Source: Tistrella mobilis KA081020-065 (GTDB lineage: Bacteria > Pseudomonadota > Alphaproteobacteria > Tistrellales > Tistrellaceae). Taken from it: DNA of 64,000 bases. Of the stretch, positions 38,892 through 46,848 are shown piece after piece. The position numbers and the translations under genes are program-made. The stretch covers positions 997,001 through 1,061,000 of the forward strand of contig NC_017958.1 of NCBI RefSeq assembly GCF_000264455.2. The letters run 5' to 3'. The notes below the pieces were generated by a model, which searched no databases, was not told the origin of the DNA, and saw only the letters and a program-made list of their open reading frames with translations. The number at the start of each line of letters is the position of its first letter. Positions within the stretch are counted from its first letter, which is position 1.

Positions 38892-40511
38892 ATGCGCAGA
38901 CGGGTGCTTGCGGTGACATTGACGCTGGCGACGCTCATCGGGGCGTTGCCGGTGGCAGGCAGCCTTTGGATCGCCTGGGAAAACGCCCGCCGCGTCGAAA
39001 CCGATCTGCTGATCCGGGCCACCCGGGAAATGCTCACCCGATCGGAACGTCTGCAGGAGGATGCCACCCGCGCCCTTGCCGCGATGGCGGCGGTGCCGGT
39101 CGGCGATGCCTGCACGCCCGCGGGTCTTGCCCGCCTGCGCACCGCCGCCTTCGCCAGCCGCGGCGTTCGCGAGGTGGGGGTGGTGGAAGAGGGGCGCGTG
39201 GTCTGTACGGGAGCAGGCCGGCTCGACAGTCCGATGCCCCTGCCGCTCCCCGACATGTCGGTCGGCGACATGCGGATCTGGTATGACCGTCTGCCCCCGG
39301 GGCTGGACGACAGCGCCCGTGCCGCCAGCCGCACCACGGTGATTGCCCGCGGCCCCTATGCGGTATTTCTGGATACCGAGCAGATCTACGATCTGGTCCT
39401 GGCGGAACCGCGCGTGGTGTTGAGCATGGTCGCCCTCGGCACCGGCCAGGTGCTGGGGGTGCGCACCCGCCCGGAACGCGCCATCCTGTCGGATATGGTC
39501 GACCGGTTCCGCAACCAGACCGAACCCGAGGCCATCCGCCTGGGCGACCGGCTGGTGGTGGCGGCCACCGCCCGCGACGGCACCGCCATGGCGCTCGCCT
39601 CGGAACCGGTCAGCGTGGTGATCGAAACCTGGCGGGAACAGGCCCTGCTGATGGGGCTGCCCGGGCTCGCCAGCGGCGGCCTCATCTTCTGGCTGATCGT
39701 CACCCTTGTCCGGCGCGGCGACACAATGGGCGCGCGCATCCGACGTGGTCTGGCGCGCGGCGAATTCCGGGTGGTCTATCAGCCGATCGTGCGCCTGGCC
39801 GACGGCGCCTGCCTGGGCGGCGAGGCGCTGGTCCGCTGGCAGCAGCGCGACGGCAGCATGATCTCGCCCGACCGCTTCATTCCGGTTGCCGAGGCCGAAG
39901 GGCTGATCGAGCGGCTGACCGACGAGATCATCGAGCATGTCTTCGCCGATCTCGGCAAATTCCTGGCGGCACGCCCGTCGGTCTGGATCGCGATCAACCT
40001 CTCGGCCTCGGATGTGGAAAGCGACCGGGTGCGCGGCCGGCTGGACCGGCTGCGCAAGACCCATGGCGTGGCGGCCGCCCAGATCGTGCTGGAAGCGACC
40101 GAGCGCACCCTGATCGATGCCAGACGCGCCCAAAGCTCCATGCGCAGCTTTCGAGATGCCGGCTACCGGCTGACAATCGACGATTTCGGCACCGGCTATT
40201 CCAGCCTCGCCTATCTCGCCACCCTGCCGGTGGACGGGCTGAAGCTCGACAAGACCTTCGTCGACGGCATCGGCAGCGGGTCTGCCGCCGACGACGTGAT
40301 GGGCCATATCCTGTCGCTGGCGGCGACGCTCGGCCTGGATGTCGCGGCGGAAGGCGTCGAACATCAGGCGCAGGCGGATTATCTGATCGCCCGCGGCGTT
40401 ACCTACGGCCAGGGTTGGCTCTATGCGCGCGCGATGGATGGCAACGCCTTCTGCGGCTATGTCGACGGCCATCTGCCGGCGGCACCGCTGGCGAACCGGC
40501 GGCGCGCCTGA
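38892..40511 (+). CDS. Membrane EAL-domain c-di-GMP phosphodiesterase
   Basis: 539 aa. Two membrane segments (about residues 5-27 and 245-268) flank a periplasmic sensor of about 215 residues that has a C-T-P near its start and V-V-C-T-G further on, reminiscent of CSS-motif PDEs, whose Cys pair is redox controlled. The EAL domain (about 280-530) is intact: G-E-A-L-V-R-W near 310, I-N-L-S, E-A-T-E-R-T, D-D-F-G-T-G-Y-S-S near 430 and A-E-G-V-E. It should hydrolyse c-di-GMP. AGGGTGA before the ATG at 38892 fixes the start. Just upstream, a 17-bp near-repeat occurs at 38779 and 38800. Confidence 0.9.
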   Translation: MRRRVLAVTLTLATLIGALPVAGSLWIAWENARRVETDLLIRATREMLTRSERLQEDATRALAAMAAVPVGDACTPAGLARLRTAAFASRGVREVGVVEEGRVVCTGAGRLDSPMPLPLPDMSVGDMRIWYDRLPPGLDDSARAASRTTVIARGPYAVFLDTEQIYDLVLAEPRVVLSMVALGTGQVLGVRTRPERAILSDMVDRFRNQTEPEAIRLGDRLVVAATARDGTAMALASEPVSVVIETWREQALLMGLPGLASGGLIFWLIVTLVRRGDTMGARIRRGLARGEFRVVYQPIVRLADGACLGGEALVRWQQRDGSMISPDRFIPVAEAEGLIERLTDEIIEHVFADLGKFLAARPSVWIAINLSASDVESDRVRGRLDRLRKTHGVAAAQIVLEATERTLIDARRAQSSMRSFRDAGYRLTIDDFGTGYSSLAYLATLPVDGLKLDKTFVDGIGSGSAADDVMGHILSLAATLGLDVAAEGVEHQAQADYLIARGVTYGQGWLYARAMDGNAFCGYVDGHLPAAPLANRRRA

Positions 40512-40534
40512 GCGGTTCATCCGCCGGCACCCCG

Positions 40535-41050
40535 TCAGGGTTCAATCCCCGGCCACAGGGTCAGGCACAGCACCCCGAAAATGGCGGTGATCCGGTCGGG
40601 ATCGTCCATACCGTCCCCCACCAGCGGCAGTTCCAGCGCGTCGAACAGATAATGCGCCCGCGAATTGGCAAAGCTCGTGTCGCCATGCGACCGGACCGGC
40701 GCACGGCGCCGGATGACCTCGTCGAAGCTCCGGGCCACCATCCGGAAAGTCTCGGGCGGGTAGACCTCGTCCAGCCACCAGCCGGTCCGGTCGCGGCCCA
40801 GCCGCTCCACGATCGTGGAGCCGATCAGCCGGTAGCGATAGCGGATCGCATGGTGGCCACCGGCGTCTTCATGCCCCTGTCGAACCACATCGATCAGATA
40901 GCTGGTGGCCAGGAGATGAGGAAAGGCGAGTGGATCCAGATCCCGCCGCCGAAGGGGCCGCCCCGCCCCGGTCGCCCGTTGCCAGACGGCCAGCACCGGC
41001 ATCAGCCGCTGGTCAAGGCCATCGAGTGTCGCTTCGACGATGTAGGACAC
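40535..41050 (-). CDS. PAS-domain protein (PAS_5/DUF1488-like small regulator group)
   Basis: About 171 aa from a GTG at 41050 with AGGGGG ten bases upstream; a longer frame to 41197 adds an unlikely Cys- and Gly-rich stretch. The R-Y-R-L-I-G-S-T-I-V-E-R-L-G-R-D-R-T-G segment and the following Y-P-P-E are typical of the alphaproteobacterial PAS_5-type proteins. No output domain is present. It converges on the EAL gene and may be a small sensor; its partner is unknown. Confidence 0.75.
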   Translation of the reverse strand: MSYIVEATLDGLDQRLMPVLAVWQRATGAGRPLRRRDLDPLAFPHLLATSYLIDVVRQGHEDAGGHHAIRYRYRLIGSTIVERLGRDRTGWWLDEVYPPETFRMVARSFDEVIRRRAPVRSHGDTSFANSRAHYLFDALELPLVGDGMDDPDRITAIFGVLCLTLWPGIEP

Positions 41051-41218
41051 GTTGCCGACGCCCCCTTGCCGCCATCGGGCCGGATCATGCCGCCCATCGT
41101 CTGCACCCTTGCCGACCTTTCCGACGCCTGCAACAGGAAGTGAGCAGGTAGTGCAACATGCAACGCGTCCACCACCGTAAACGTTAAATACATTCATTCA
41201 ATAAGCGCATAACGCGCC

Positions 41219-41244
41219 AATCCCGACGAAAATGCGGGATTTTT
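41219..41244 (+). terminator. Terminator-like hairpin without an upstream gene
   Basis: AATCCCG and CGGGATT form a 7-bp stem around ACGAAAATG, followed by TTTT. On the plus strand no gene precedes it within 700 bases, so it might end an unannotated small RNA. A 9-bp inverted repeat TAGTGCAAC (41149-41157) / GTTGCACTA (41251-41259) brackets it. The rest of 41051-41345 shows no gene. Confidence 0.4.
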
Positions 41245-41345
41245 GCCACCGTTGCACTATCATGACGTTTGAAGCCCGAGAAGAGGCCATCCGTGGGATG
41301 AGTTCCCGGATAAGAACCTGAAAGCTGCCGCAACCACTCACGCGG

Positions 41346-41999
41346 ATGCACAGGATCACGCCGAAACCAGTCGCCAAGACGAGGTCGTCGAAGATGCGTC
41401 ATGACATCACCCCGCCTGCGGGCGGCCGGTCGCCCGGAGGGGCAGCCGCCGCGCCGGAGCTTCGTTCTGCTCATTGCACCACCGGTCAGCCGACCACAGC
41501 CCCGCCCGGCCCGGTCACGCCTGCATCGGCCATGCCCGATGACGCCGCGGCGGAAACGGCCCAGAGCGCGAACCGCCGCGACATAGAAACCGAGATCAAC
41601 CGCGCCATCGGCCGGCGGATCCGGACGCTCAGGCTGGCGCGCGGCTTCAGCCAGGAAGCCTGCTCCACCCAGCTGGGCATCAGCTTCCAGCAGCTGCAGA
41701 AATACGAAAAGGGACAGAACCGGATCAGCGCCTGTGCGCTCTATCGTCTGGCCGGAATCCTGGATGTCCCGCCCTCGGCGCTGCTCGACCGGCTGGACGA
41801 CGGGCCCAAGGTGCTCCGCCGCAACCGGATCAGCCGCGGCATGATCGAGGCCAGCACCCGGCTTGCCTCGATTTCGGATGCGACTGCGCGCCGGGCAATC
41901 ACCGATCTGATCGCCGCCTTGAGCAGCGCCGCCGCAGCCGGGGACGCCGAAGCCGGCGATGACGATCTCGATCTCGATCAGACCGGCGCCATGCATTGA
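41346..41999 (+). CDS. XRE-family helix-turn-helix transcriptional regulator
   Basis: 217 aa as drawn; the first ~80 residues are Pro/Ala-rich and the true start may be 41394 or 41532. The HTH is at about residues 93-150: I-R-T-L-R-L-A-R-G-F-S-Q-E, L-G-I-S-F-Q-Q-L-Q-K-Y-E-K-G-Q-N-R-I-S, the form found in many alphaproteobacterial XRE regulators. A short helical tail ends in an Asp-rich run. It is followed by a very strong terminator and controls no obvious neighbour. Confidence 0.85.
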   Translation: MHRITPKPVAKTRSSKMRHDITPPAGGRSPGGAAAAPELRSAHCTTGQPTTAPPGPVTPASAMPDDAAAETAQSANRRDIETEINRAIGRRIRTLRLARGFSQEACSTQLGISFQQLQKYEKGQNRISACALYRLAGILDVPPSALLDRLDDGPKVLRRNRISRGMIEASTRLASISDATARRAITDLIAALSSAAAAGDAEAGDDDLDLDQTGAMH

Positions 42000-42040
42000 T
42001 CCCTCCCGTCCGCACTGCCGGCCATCCCTGATGGCAAGCC

Positions 42041-42081
42041 GGGGGCCGCACCGACGATCGTCGGTGCGGCCCCCTTTGTTT
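42041..42081 (+). terminator. Strong rho-independent terminator after the XRE gene
   Basis: GGGGGCCGCACCGACGA and TCGTCGGTGCGGCCCCC are perfect complements (17 bp, 42041-42057 and 42058-42074), followed by TTTGTTT. Confidence 0.9.
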
Positions 42082-42291
42082 CGCGCAAGGTATTCCAGAG
42101 GGCGCATTCCGGATGGTGCGCCGCGGATCGGGCGCTGCGGAGGGGCGGGGTTCAACCCGCGACATCCGGCTTCCCCCTCGCCTCCCCGCGACGCCCGGGT
42201 TACGATCCGAAACGGGAGGATCGATCGGCCGGCCAGGATACGTGCACAACAATTATGCATGACCGGCGAATTGTCCAAAATTTACGCAAAC

Positions 42292-42324
42292 CAGCCGCGA
42301 CCGTACCTGTACAGCCGCGACCGT
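42292..42324. repeat. 13-bp direct repeat upstream of the ABC operon
   Basis: CAGCCGCGACCGT occurs at 42292-42304 and again at 42312-42324, a 20-base period, i.e. nearly two helical turns. This spacing is common for regulator binding sites. No -35/-10 pair is convincing nearby. Confidence 0.55.
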
Positions 42325-42645
42325 TCTTTTGGGGAAAGCCCGCCGAAACCTATCCGATCGGTCAGGTAAAAACCTCTTGCGGACAATGGGTTGAACCCCG
42401 ATCGTAAAATAAGGTGCGCCCTTGGCCCGGGGATTGCACCAGCAGAGACAAAGAGTGGCGGGCGGCAGCGGAGGGAGACCGGTGCCGACATCGCCGCGGG
42501 CCAGCTCGTGAGGCCGAGACGCATGGCAGAACCGATGACCATCGACAGGACGCGCGATGACAGGCGCGCACACCGGTCGACCCCCGCGAGGGGTGGACCG
42601 CCAGTGACTGCACCGACCGGGAAGCCGGGGGGACGGAGTGCCGGG

Positions 42646-43437
42646 ATGACGGGGAAGACGGGGATGGCGGCAGTGTCCGCACGCGGATTGTCGCTGGTCT
42701 ATCAGACCGCCGATCAGCCGGTTCATGCGCTCAGCGACGTGGATATCGACATCCGCCCGGGGGATTTCGTCTCGCTGATCGGCCCGTCGGGCTGCGGCAA
42801 GACCACGCTGCTCAGGGTGATCGCCGATCTGGAGCAGCCGACCGGCGGCAGCATCACCGTCACCGGCCGCACGCCCGACGAGGCGCGCCGCGCCCATGCC
42901 TATGGCTATGTCTTCCAGGCGCCGGCGCTGATGCCCTGGCGCAATGTGGAACGCAACGTCATGCTGCCGCTGGAGCTTTCAGGCCGCCCCAAGGCCGAGC
43001 GCCAGGCGATCGCGCGCGAAAAGCTGGCCCTGGTGGGGCTGGACGGTTTTGCCCGCAAATACCCCTGGCAGCTGTCGGGCGGCATGCAGCAGCGGGCATC
43101 CATCGCCCGCGCACTGTCCTTCGCGCCCGAACTGCTGCTGATGGACGAACCCTTCGGTGCGCTCGACGAGATCACCCGCGACCATCTGAACCTGGCGCTG
43201 AATGCGCTCTGGCGGCAGACCGGGCTGACCTGCGTCTTCGTGACCCATTCGATTTCCGAAGCGGTGTTCCTGTCGAACCGGATCATCGTGATGAGCCCGC
43301 GCCCGGGCCGGATCCTGGAAGAAATCGTCTGCGACCTGCCGGCAGAGCGCACACTGGAGATGCGCGAGAGCGCCGAATTCCAGCGGGTCGCGGCCCTGGT
43401 CAGGGCGGGCCTCGCCAAGGGCCACTCCTATGACTGA
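42646..43437 (+). CDS. ABC transporter ATP-binding protein (SsuB/TauB/ThiZ type)
   Basis: 263 aa from the ATG at 42646, which has GGAG seven bases upstream. Walker A G-P-S-G-C-G-K-T-T lies near residue 46, the Q-loop F-Q-A-P-A-L-M-P-W near 86, the signature L-S-G-G-M-Q-Q-R near 142, Walker B L-L-L-M-D-E-P near 162 and the switch His in V-T-H-S. It powers import with the two permeases and binding protein that follow. Its stop overlaps the first permease's start by eight bases. Confidence 0.93.
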   Translation: MTGKTGMAAVSARGLSLVYQTADQPVHALSDVDIDIRPGDFVSLIGPSGCGKTTLLRVIADLEQPTGGSITVTGRTPDEARRAHAYGYVFQAPALMPWRNVERNVMLPLELSGRPKAERQAIAREKLALVGLDGFARKYPWQLSGGMQQRASIARALSFAPELLLMDEPFGALDEITRDHLNLALNALWRQTGLTCVFVTHSISEAVFLSNRIIVMSPRPGRILEEIVCDLPAERTLEMRESAEFQRVAALVRAGLAKGHSYD

Positions 43438-44365
43438 GCTTGCGGCCACCGCCCCGGGCCCGCGTGCCGGCCGCTTCGGCCGCGCGCTGGTCGAACGGGG
43501 CGCCGACATCCTGCCGGTGACGACGGTCGCCCTTCTGGTGATCGTGATCTGGTATGCCGCGGCCTATCTGCTCAACACCCCCCAGGCGGCGGAACAGCTG
43601 GCCCGCAAGGGCATCACCGACCCCGGCTTTTCCCAGTTGATGACCGAGGCCTTCACCCAGCGGCGGCCGGTGCTGCCGACACCCGATCAGGTGGTGGTGG
43701 AGATCGTCACCTCGTCGACCGAGCGGCCGGTGGGCAATGTCCGCAACCTGATCACCCATGTGATCGCAACCGCGCAATCCACCCTGGCCGGCTTCGTGCT
43801 GGGCTCCCTTCTGGGCCTGGGCCTTGCGATCGGCATGGCCGCCCTCAGGCCGCTGGAACGCGGCGTGCTGCCCTGGATCGTCGCCTCGCAGACGGTGCCG
43901 ATCCTGGCGATCGCGCCGATGGTGGTGGTGGTGCTGGGCAATCTGGGCTTCACCGGCCTGCTGCCCAAGGCGGTGATCTCGATGTATCTGTGCTTCTTCC
44001 CGGTCGCGATCGGCATGACCAAGGGGCTGCGCTCCGCCGATCCGCTGCATATGGATCTGATGCATTCCTACAACGCGACACCGCTGCAGGTCTTCCTGAA
44101 GCTGCGCCTTCCGGCCGCCCTGCCCTATCTCTTCGCCAGCCTGAAGGTGGCGATCGCCGCCGCACTCGTGGGGGCGATCGTGGGCGAACTGCCGACCGGC
44201 GGCCAGGCCGGGCTCGGCACCCGGCTGCTCGCCGGATCCTATTACGGCCAGACCACCCAGATCTGGGCGGCGCTGATCGCGGCGTCGCTGCTCTCGGCCC
44301 TGCTGGTCCAGGCGGTGGCGCTGGCGGAGCGGATCGTGGTCCGCCGGAGCGGAGGTGCGCGATGA
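43430..44365 (+). CDS. ABC transporter permease, first
   Basis: 311 aa, six or so membrane segments of the BPD_transp_1 fold, with a long N-terminal periplasmic segment (about residues 55-110) that is unusual for SsuC-type permeases. The coupling E-A-A-like loop M-D-L-M-H-S-Y-N-A-T-P-L-Q-V-F-L-K-L-R-L-P-A lies near residue 205. It overlaps both neighbours (ATPase and second permease), so the operon is translationally coupled. Confidence 0.92.
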   Translation: MTELAATAPGPRAGRFGRALVERGADILPVTTVALLVIVIWYAAAYLLNTPQAAEQLARKGITDPGFSQLMTEAFTQRRPVLPTPDQVVVEIVTSSTERPVGNVRNLITHVIATAQSTLAGFVLGSLLGLGLAIGMAALRPLERGVLPWIVASQTVPILAIAPMVVVVLGNLGFTGLLPKAVISMYLCFFPVAIGMTKGLRSADPLHMDLMHSYNATPLQVFLKLRLPAALPYLFASLKVAIAAALVGAIVGELPTGGQAGLGTRLLAGSYYGQTTQIWAALIAASLLSALLVQAVALAERIVVRRSGGAR

Positions 44366-45516
44366 CCACGACATCCACCGCACCCTCGGCCCCTCTCCAG
44401 CCCGTCTCGCGCGGTCTGGATGCCGTCTGGGGCCTGATGGGGCTCGTCGCCCTGCTGCTGCCCCTGTCCACCACGGGCGGCGCCTGGATCGGCAATGCCG
44501 ATCTGACCGTTCTGCTGATGATCGCCGGCATCCTGCTCTTTGCACTGGCCGGGCTCCGGCCGCGGCGAAGCGGCATGCGCGGGCCGCTGGTGCTGGCGGG
44601 GGCGGCCCTCACCGCCATCGCCACGCTCGTGGCGCTGCGCAGCGGCACGGTCGGCTTCGGCGAAGGCGGTGCGGGCTACACCCTTGCCGGGCTCGCCGCG
44701 ATGGCCGCGGCCTTTCGCGGCATCGCCCTGGTCGCGCGCCTGCCCCAGACCTCGCTGCCGGTGCGGCTGCTGCCGCCGGCCGCCCTGGGCCTGACGCTGC
44801 TCTATGCCTGGGAGGGCGGCTGCCTGGGCTTCGGCGTGCCGGCGGTGCTGCTGCCGCCGCCATCGGCGATCGGCGCCGCCTTTGCCGCCAACCTGCCGGT
44901 GCTCTGGCAGGATTTCGTCCAGACCGTGTGGAAGGGGGCGCTGCGCGGCTATCTGATCGGCTGCACCGCCGGCATCCTGCTGGGTGTGGCGGCCGATCGC
45001 GTCGCCTTCCTGCGCCGCGGCCTGCTGCCGGTCGCCAATCTGATGAGTGCCGCCCCCATCGTGGGCGTGGCGCCGATCATGGTGATGTGGTTCGGCTTCG
45101 ACTGGCCGTCCAAGGCGGCGGTGGTGGTGGTGACCACGCTGTTTCCGATGCTGGTGAACACGCTGGCGGGGCTTTCCGCCACCTCCCGGCAGGAACTGGA
45201 CCTGATGCGATCCTATGCCGCATCCCACGCCACCACGCTTCTGGTCGCCCGGCTGCCGAACGCATTGCCCTTCCTGTTCAACGGGCTGAAAATCAGCGCG
45301 ACGCTGGCCCTGATCGCGGCCATCGTGGCGGAATTCTTCGGCACGCCCGTGGTCGGCATGGGCTTCCGGATCAGCACCGAGGTCGCGCGGATGAATGTCG
45401 ACGTGGTCTGGGCGACGATCCTGGTGGCCGCCATTGCCGGCTCGGGCACCTATGCCGCGCTGTCGTTCATCGAGCGGCGCGTGACCTTCTGGCATCCCGC
45501 GATGCGCGGGCGCTGA
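44362..45516 (+). CDS. ABC transporter permease, second, with extra N-terminal membrane segments
   Basis: 384 aa. Four additional hydrophobic segments occupy about residues 20-150 before the usual permease core. The coupling loop D-L-M-R-S-Y-A-A-S-H-A-T-T-L-L-V-A-R-L-P is near residue 280. Starts with ATGA overlapping the first permease's stop. Two unlike permeases imply a heterodimeric channel. Confidence 0.92.
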   Translation: MTTTSTAPSAPLQPVSRGLDAVWGLMGLVALLLPLSTTGGAWIGNADLTVLLMIAGILLFALAGLRPRRSGMRGPLVLAGAALTAIATLVALRSGTVGFGEGGAGYTLAGLAAMAAAFRGIALVARLPQTSLPVRLLPPAALGLTLLYAWEGGCLGFGVPAVLLPPPSAIGAAFAANLPVLWQDFVQTVWKGALRGYLIGCTAGILLGVAADRVAFLRRGLLPVANLMSAAPIVGVAPIMVMWFGFDWPSKAAVVVVTTLFPMLVNTLAGLSATSRQELDLMRSYAASHATTLLVARLPNALPFLFNGLKISATLALIAAIVAEFFGTPVVGMGFRISTEVARMNVDVVWATILVAAIAGSGTYAALSFIERRVTFWHPAMRGR

Positions 45517-45686
45517 CGGCGCCCGGCCAGCTGATGCGGAGACGGCGTCCCGGGCGGGACCATCGGAGGCTTCGGCCCGCCCGTGGATGATTTTGAGGGG
45601 AGACCCCGCGATCCGCCGCCGCCCCACAACGGGGGCAAACCCCGCCGGCGGCCGGTCCGGGACAGATGATGACGAGGGAGACGAGA

Positions 45687-46700
45687 ATGAGGACGCTCAA
45701 GACCCTCCTGACCGGTTCGGTCGCCGGGATTGCCCTGGCACTGGCCGCGACGGGCCCCGGCCTTGCCGCCGATGCGCTGACCCTGCAGCTGAAATGGGTC
45801 ACCCAGGCGCAGTTCGCCGGCTATTACGTGGCGAAGGAAAAGGGCTTCTACGACGAAGCCGGGCTCGACGTGACCATCAAGGCCGGCGGTCCCGACATCA
45901 ACCCGTCGCAGGTGATCGCCGGCGGCGGCGCCGATGTCGTGGTCGACTGGATGCCTTCGGCGCTGGCCACGCGTGAAAAGGGCGTGCCGCTGGTCAACAT
46001 CGCCCAGATCTTCCAGCAGTCGGGCATGATGCTGACCTGCCGCAAGGACAGCGGCATCAAGACCCCGGCCGATTTCAAGGGCCATACCCTGGGCGTCTGG
46101 TTCGGCGGCAACGAGTATCCCTTCCTGTCTTGGATGTCGACGCTGGGCTATAAGACCGAAGGCCCGGATGCCGACATCACCGTGCTGAAGCAGGGCTTCA
46201 ACGTCGACCCGATCCTGCAGAAGCAGGCCTCCTGCGTGTCGACCATGACCTATAACGAATACTGGCAGATCCTGGATGCCGGCATGCCGGCCGACGAGCT
46301 GATCACCTTCAAGTATCAGGATCAGGGCGTCGCCACGCTGGAAGACGGCCTCTATACCCTGGAGAAGAGCCTTCAGGATCCGGCAATGGTCGAGAAGCTG
46401 GGCCGCTTCGTGAAGGCCAGCGTCAAGGGCTGGGAATACGCCGCGGCCCACCAGGACGAGGCGGTGGAAATCGTGCTCGACAACGACACCACCGGCGCCC
46501 AGACCGAAGAGCACCAGACCCGGATGATGCAGGAGGTCGCCAAACTGCTCGACGGTTCGAAGAAGGGCATGGGCTATCTGGCGCCCGAGGATTTCCAGCG
46601 CACGGTGAAGGTGCTGCTGGGGGCCGAATCCGCCCCGGTCATCACCAAGGATCCGGGCGAGGCCGCCTGGACCCATGCGGTCTACGACAAGGCCATGTGA
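45687..46700 (+). CDS. ABC transporter substrate-binding protein, NMT1/ThiY type
   Basis: 337 aa with a Sec signal peptide (about residues 1-28, ending G-L-A-A-D). The mature start L-T-L-Q-L-K-W-V-T-Q-A-Q-F-A-G-Y-Y-V-A is the hallmark of NMT1-like binding proteins for pyrimidine precursors of thiamin (ThiY) and for riboflavin (RibY). The ligand cannot be fixed: no thiamin or riboflavin gene or riboswitch is nearby. AGGGAG six bases before the ATG at 45687 fixes the start. Confidence 0.9.
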   Translation: MRTLKTLLTGSVAGIALALAATGPGLAADALTLQLKWVTQAQFAGYYVAKEKGFYDEAGLDVTIKAGGPDINPSQVIAGGGADVVVDWMPSALATREKGVPLVNIAQIFQQSGMMLTCRKDSGIKTPADFKGHTLGVWFGGNEYPFLSWMSTLGYKTEGPDADITVLKQGFNVDPILQKQASCVSTMTYNEYWQILDAGMPADELITFKYQDQGVATLEDGLYTLEKSLQDPAMVEKLGRFVKASVKGWEYAAAHQDEAVEIVLDNDTTGAQTEEHQTRMMQEVAKLLDGSKKGMGYLAPEDFQRTVKVLLGAESAPVITKDPGEAAWTHAVYDKAM

Positions 46701-46758
46701 TCATGTGCCATGTGATGTGATCCGCCAGGTCACGTCGAAACACTTGCGTCCTCTTACG

Positions 46759-46791
46759 CCGCCGCCCAGGATCGGACGATCCGGGCGGCGG
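46759..46791 (+). terminator. Probable terminator after the ABC operon
   Basis: CCGCCGCCC (46759-46767) pairs with GGGCGGCGG (46783-46791); inside, GGATC and GATCC extend the stem. It is followed by TCGCATTTC, so the T-tract is weak. It separates the ABC operon from the GGDEF gene. Confidence 0.55.
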
Positions 46792-46848
46792 TCGCATTTC
46801 GGGCCATGCACGACCGCCTGCCCCGGTGATCGAAAGGAGGACGACCGT

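Larger units (their letters stand above)
42000..42645. other. Intergenic region upstream of the ABC transporter operon
   Basis: About 646 bases. It holds the terminator of the XRE gene (42041-42081), a GC-rich stretch with no gene, an AT-richer segment near 42240-42290 and a 13-bp direct repeat (42292/42312). TPP, FMN and purine riboswitch hallmarks were looked for and not found. The longer open frame upstream of 42646 is not supported as coding. Confidence 0.5.

Noticed and set aside
42000-42645. TPP or FMN riboswitch before the NMT1-type transporter
   Set aside because: The conserved riboswitch cores (CTGAGA...ACCTG for TPP; AGGGG/GATTCCG-type for FMN) were looked for and not seen.
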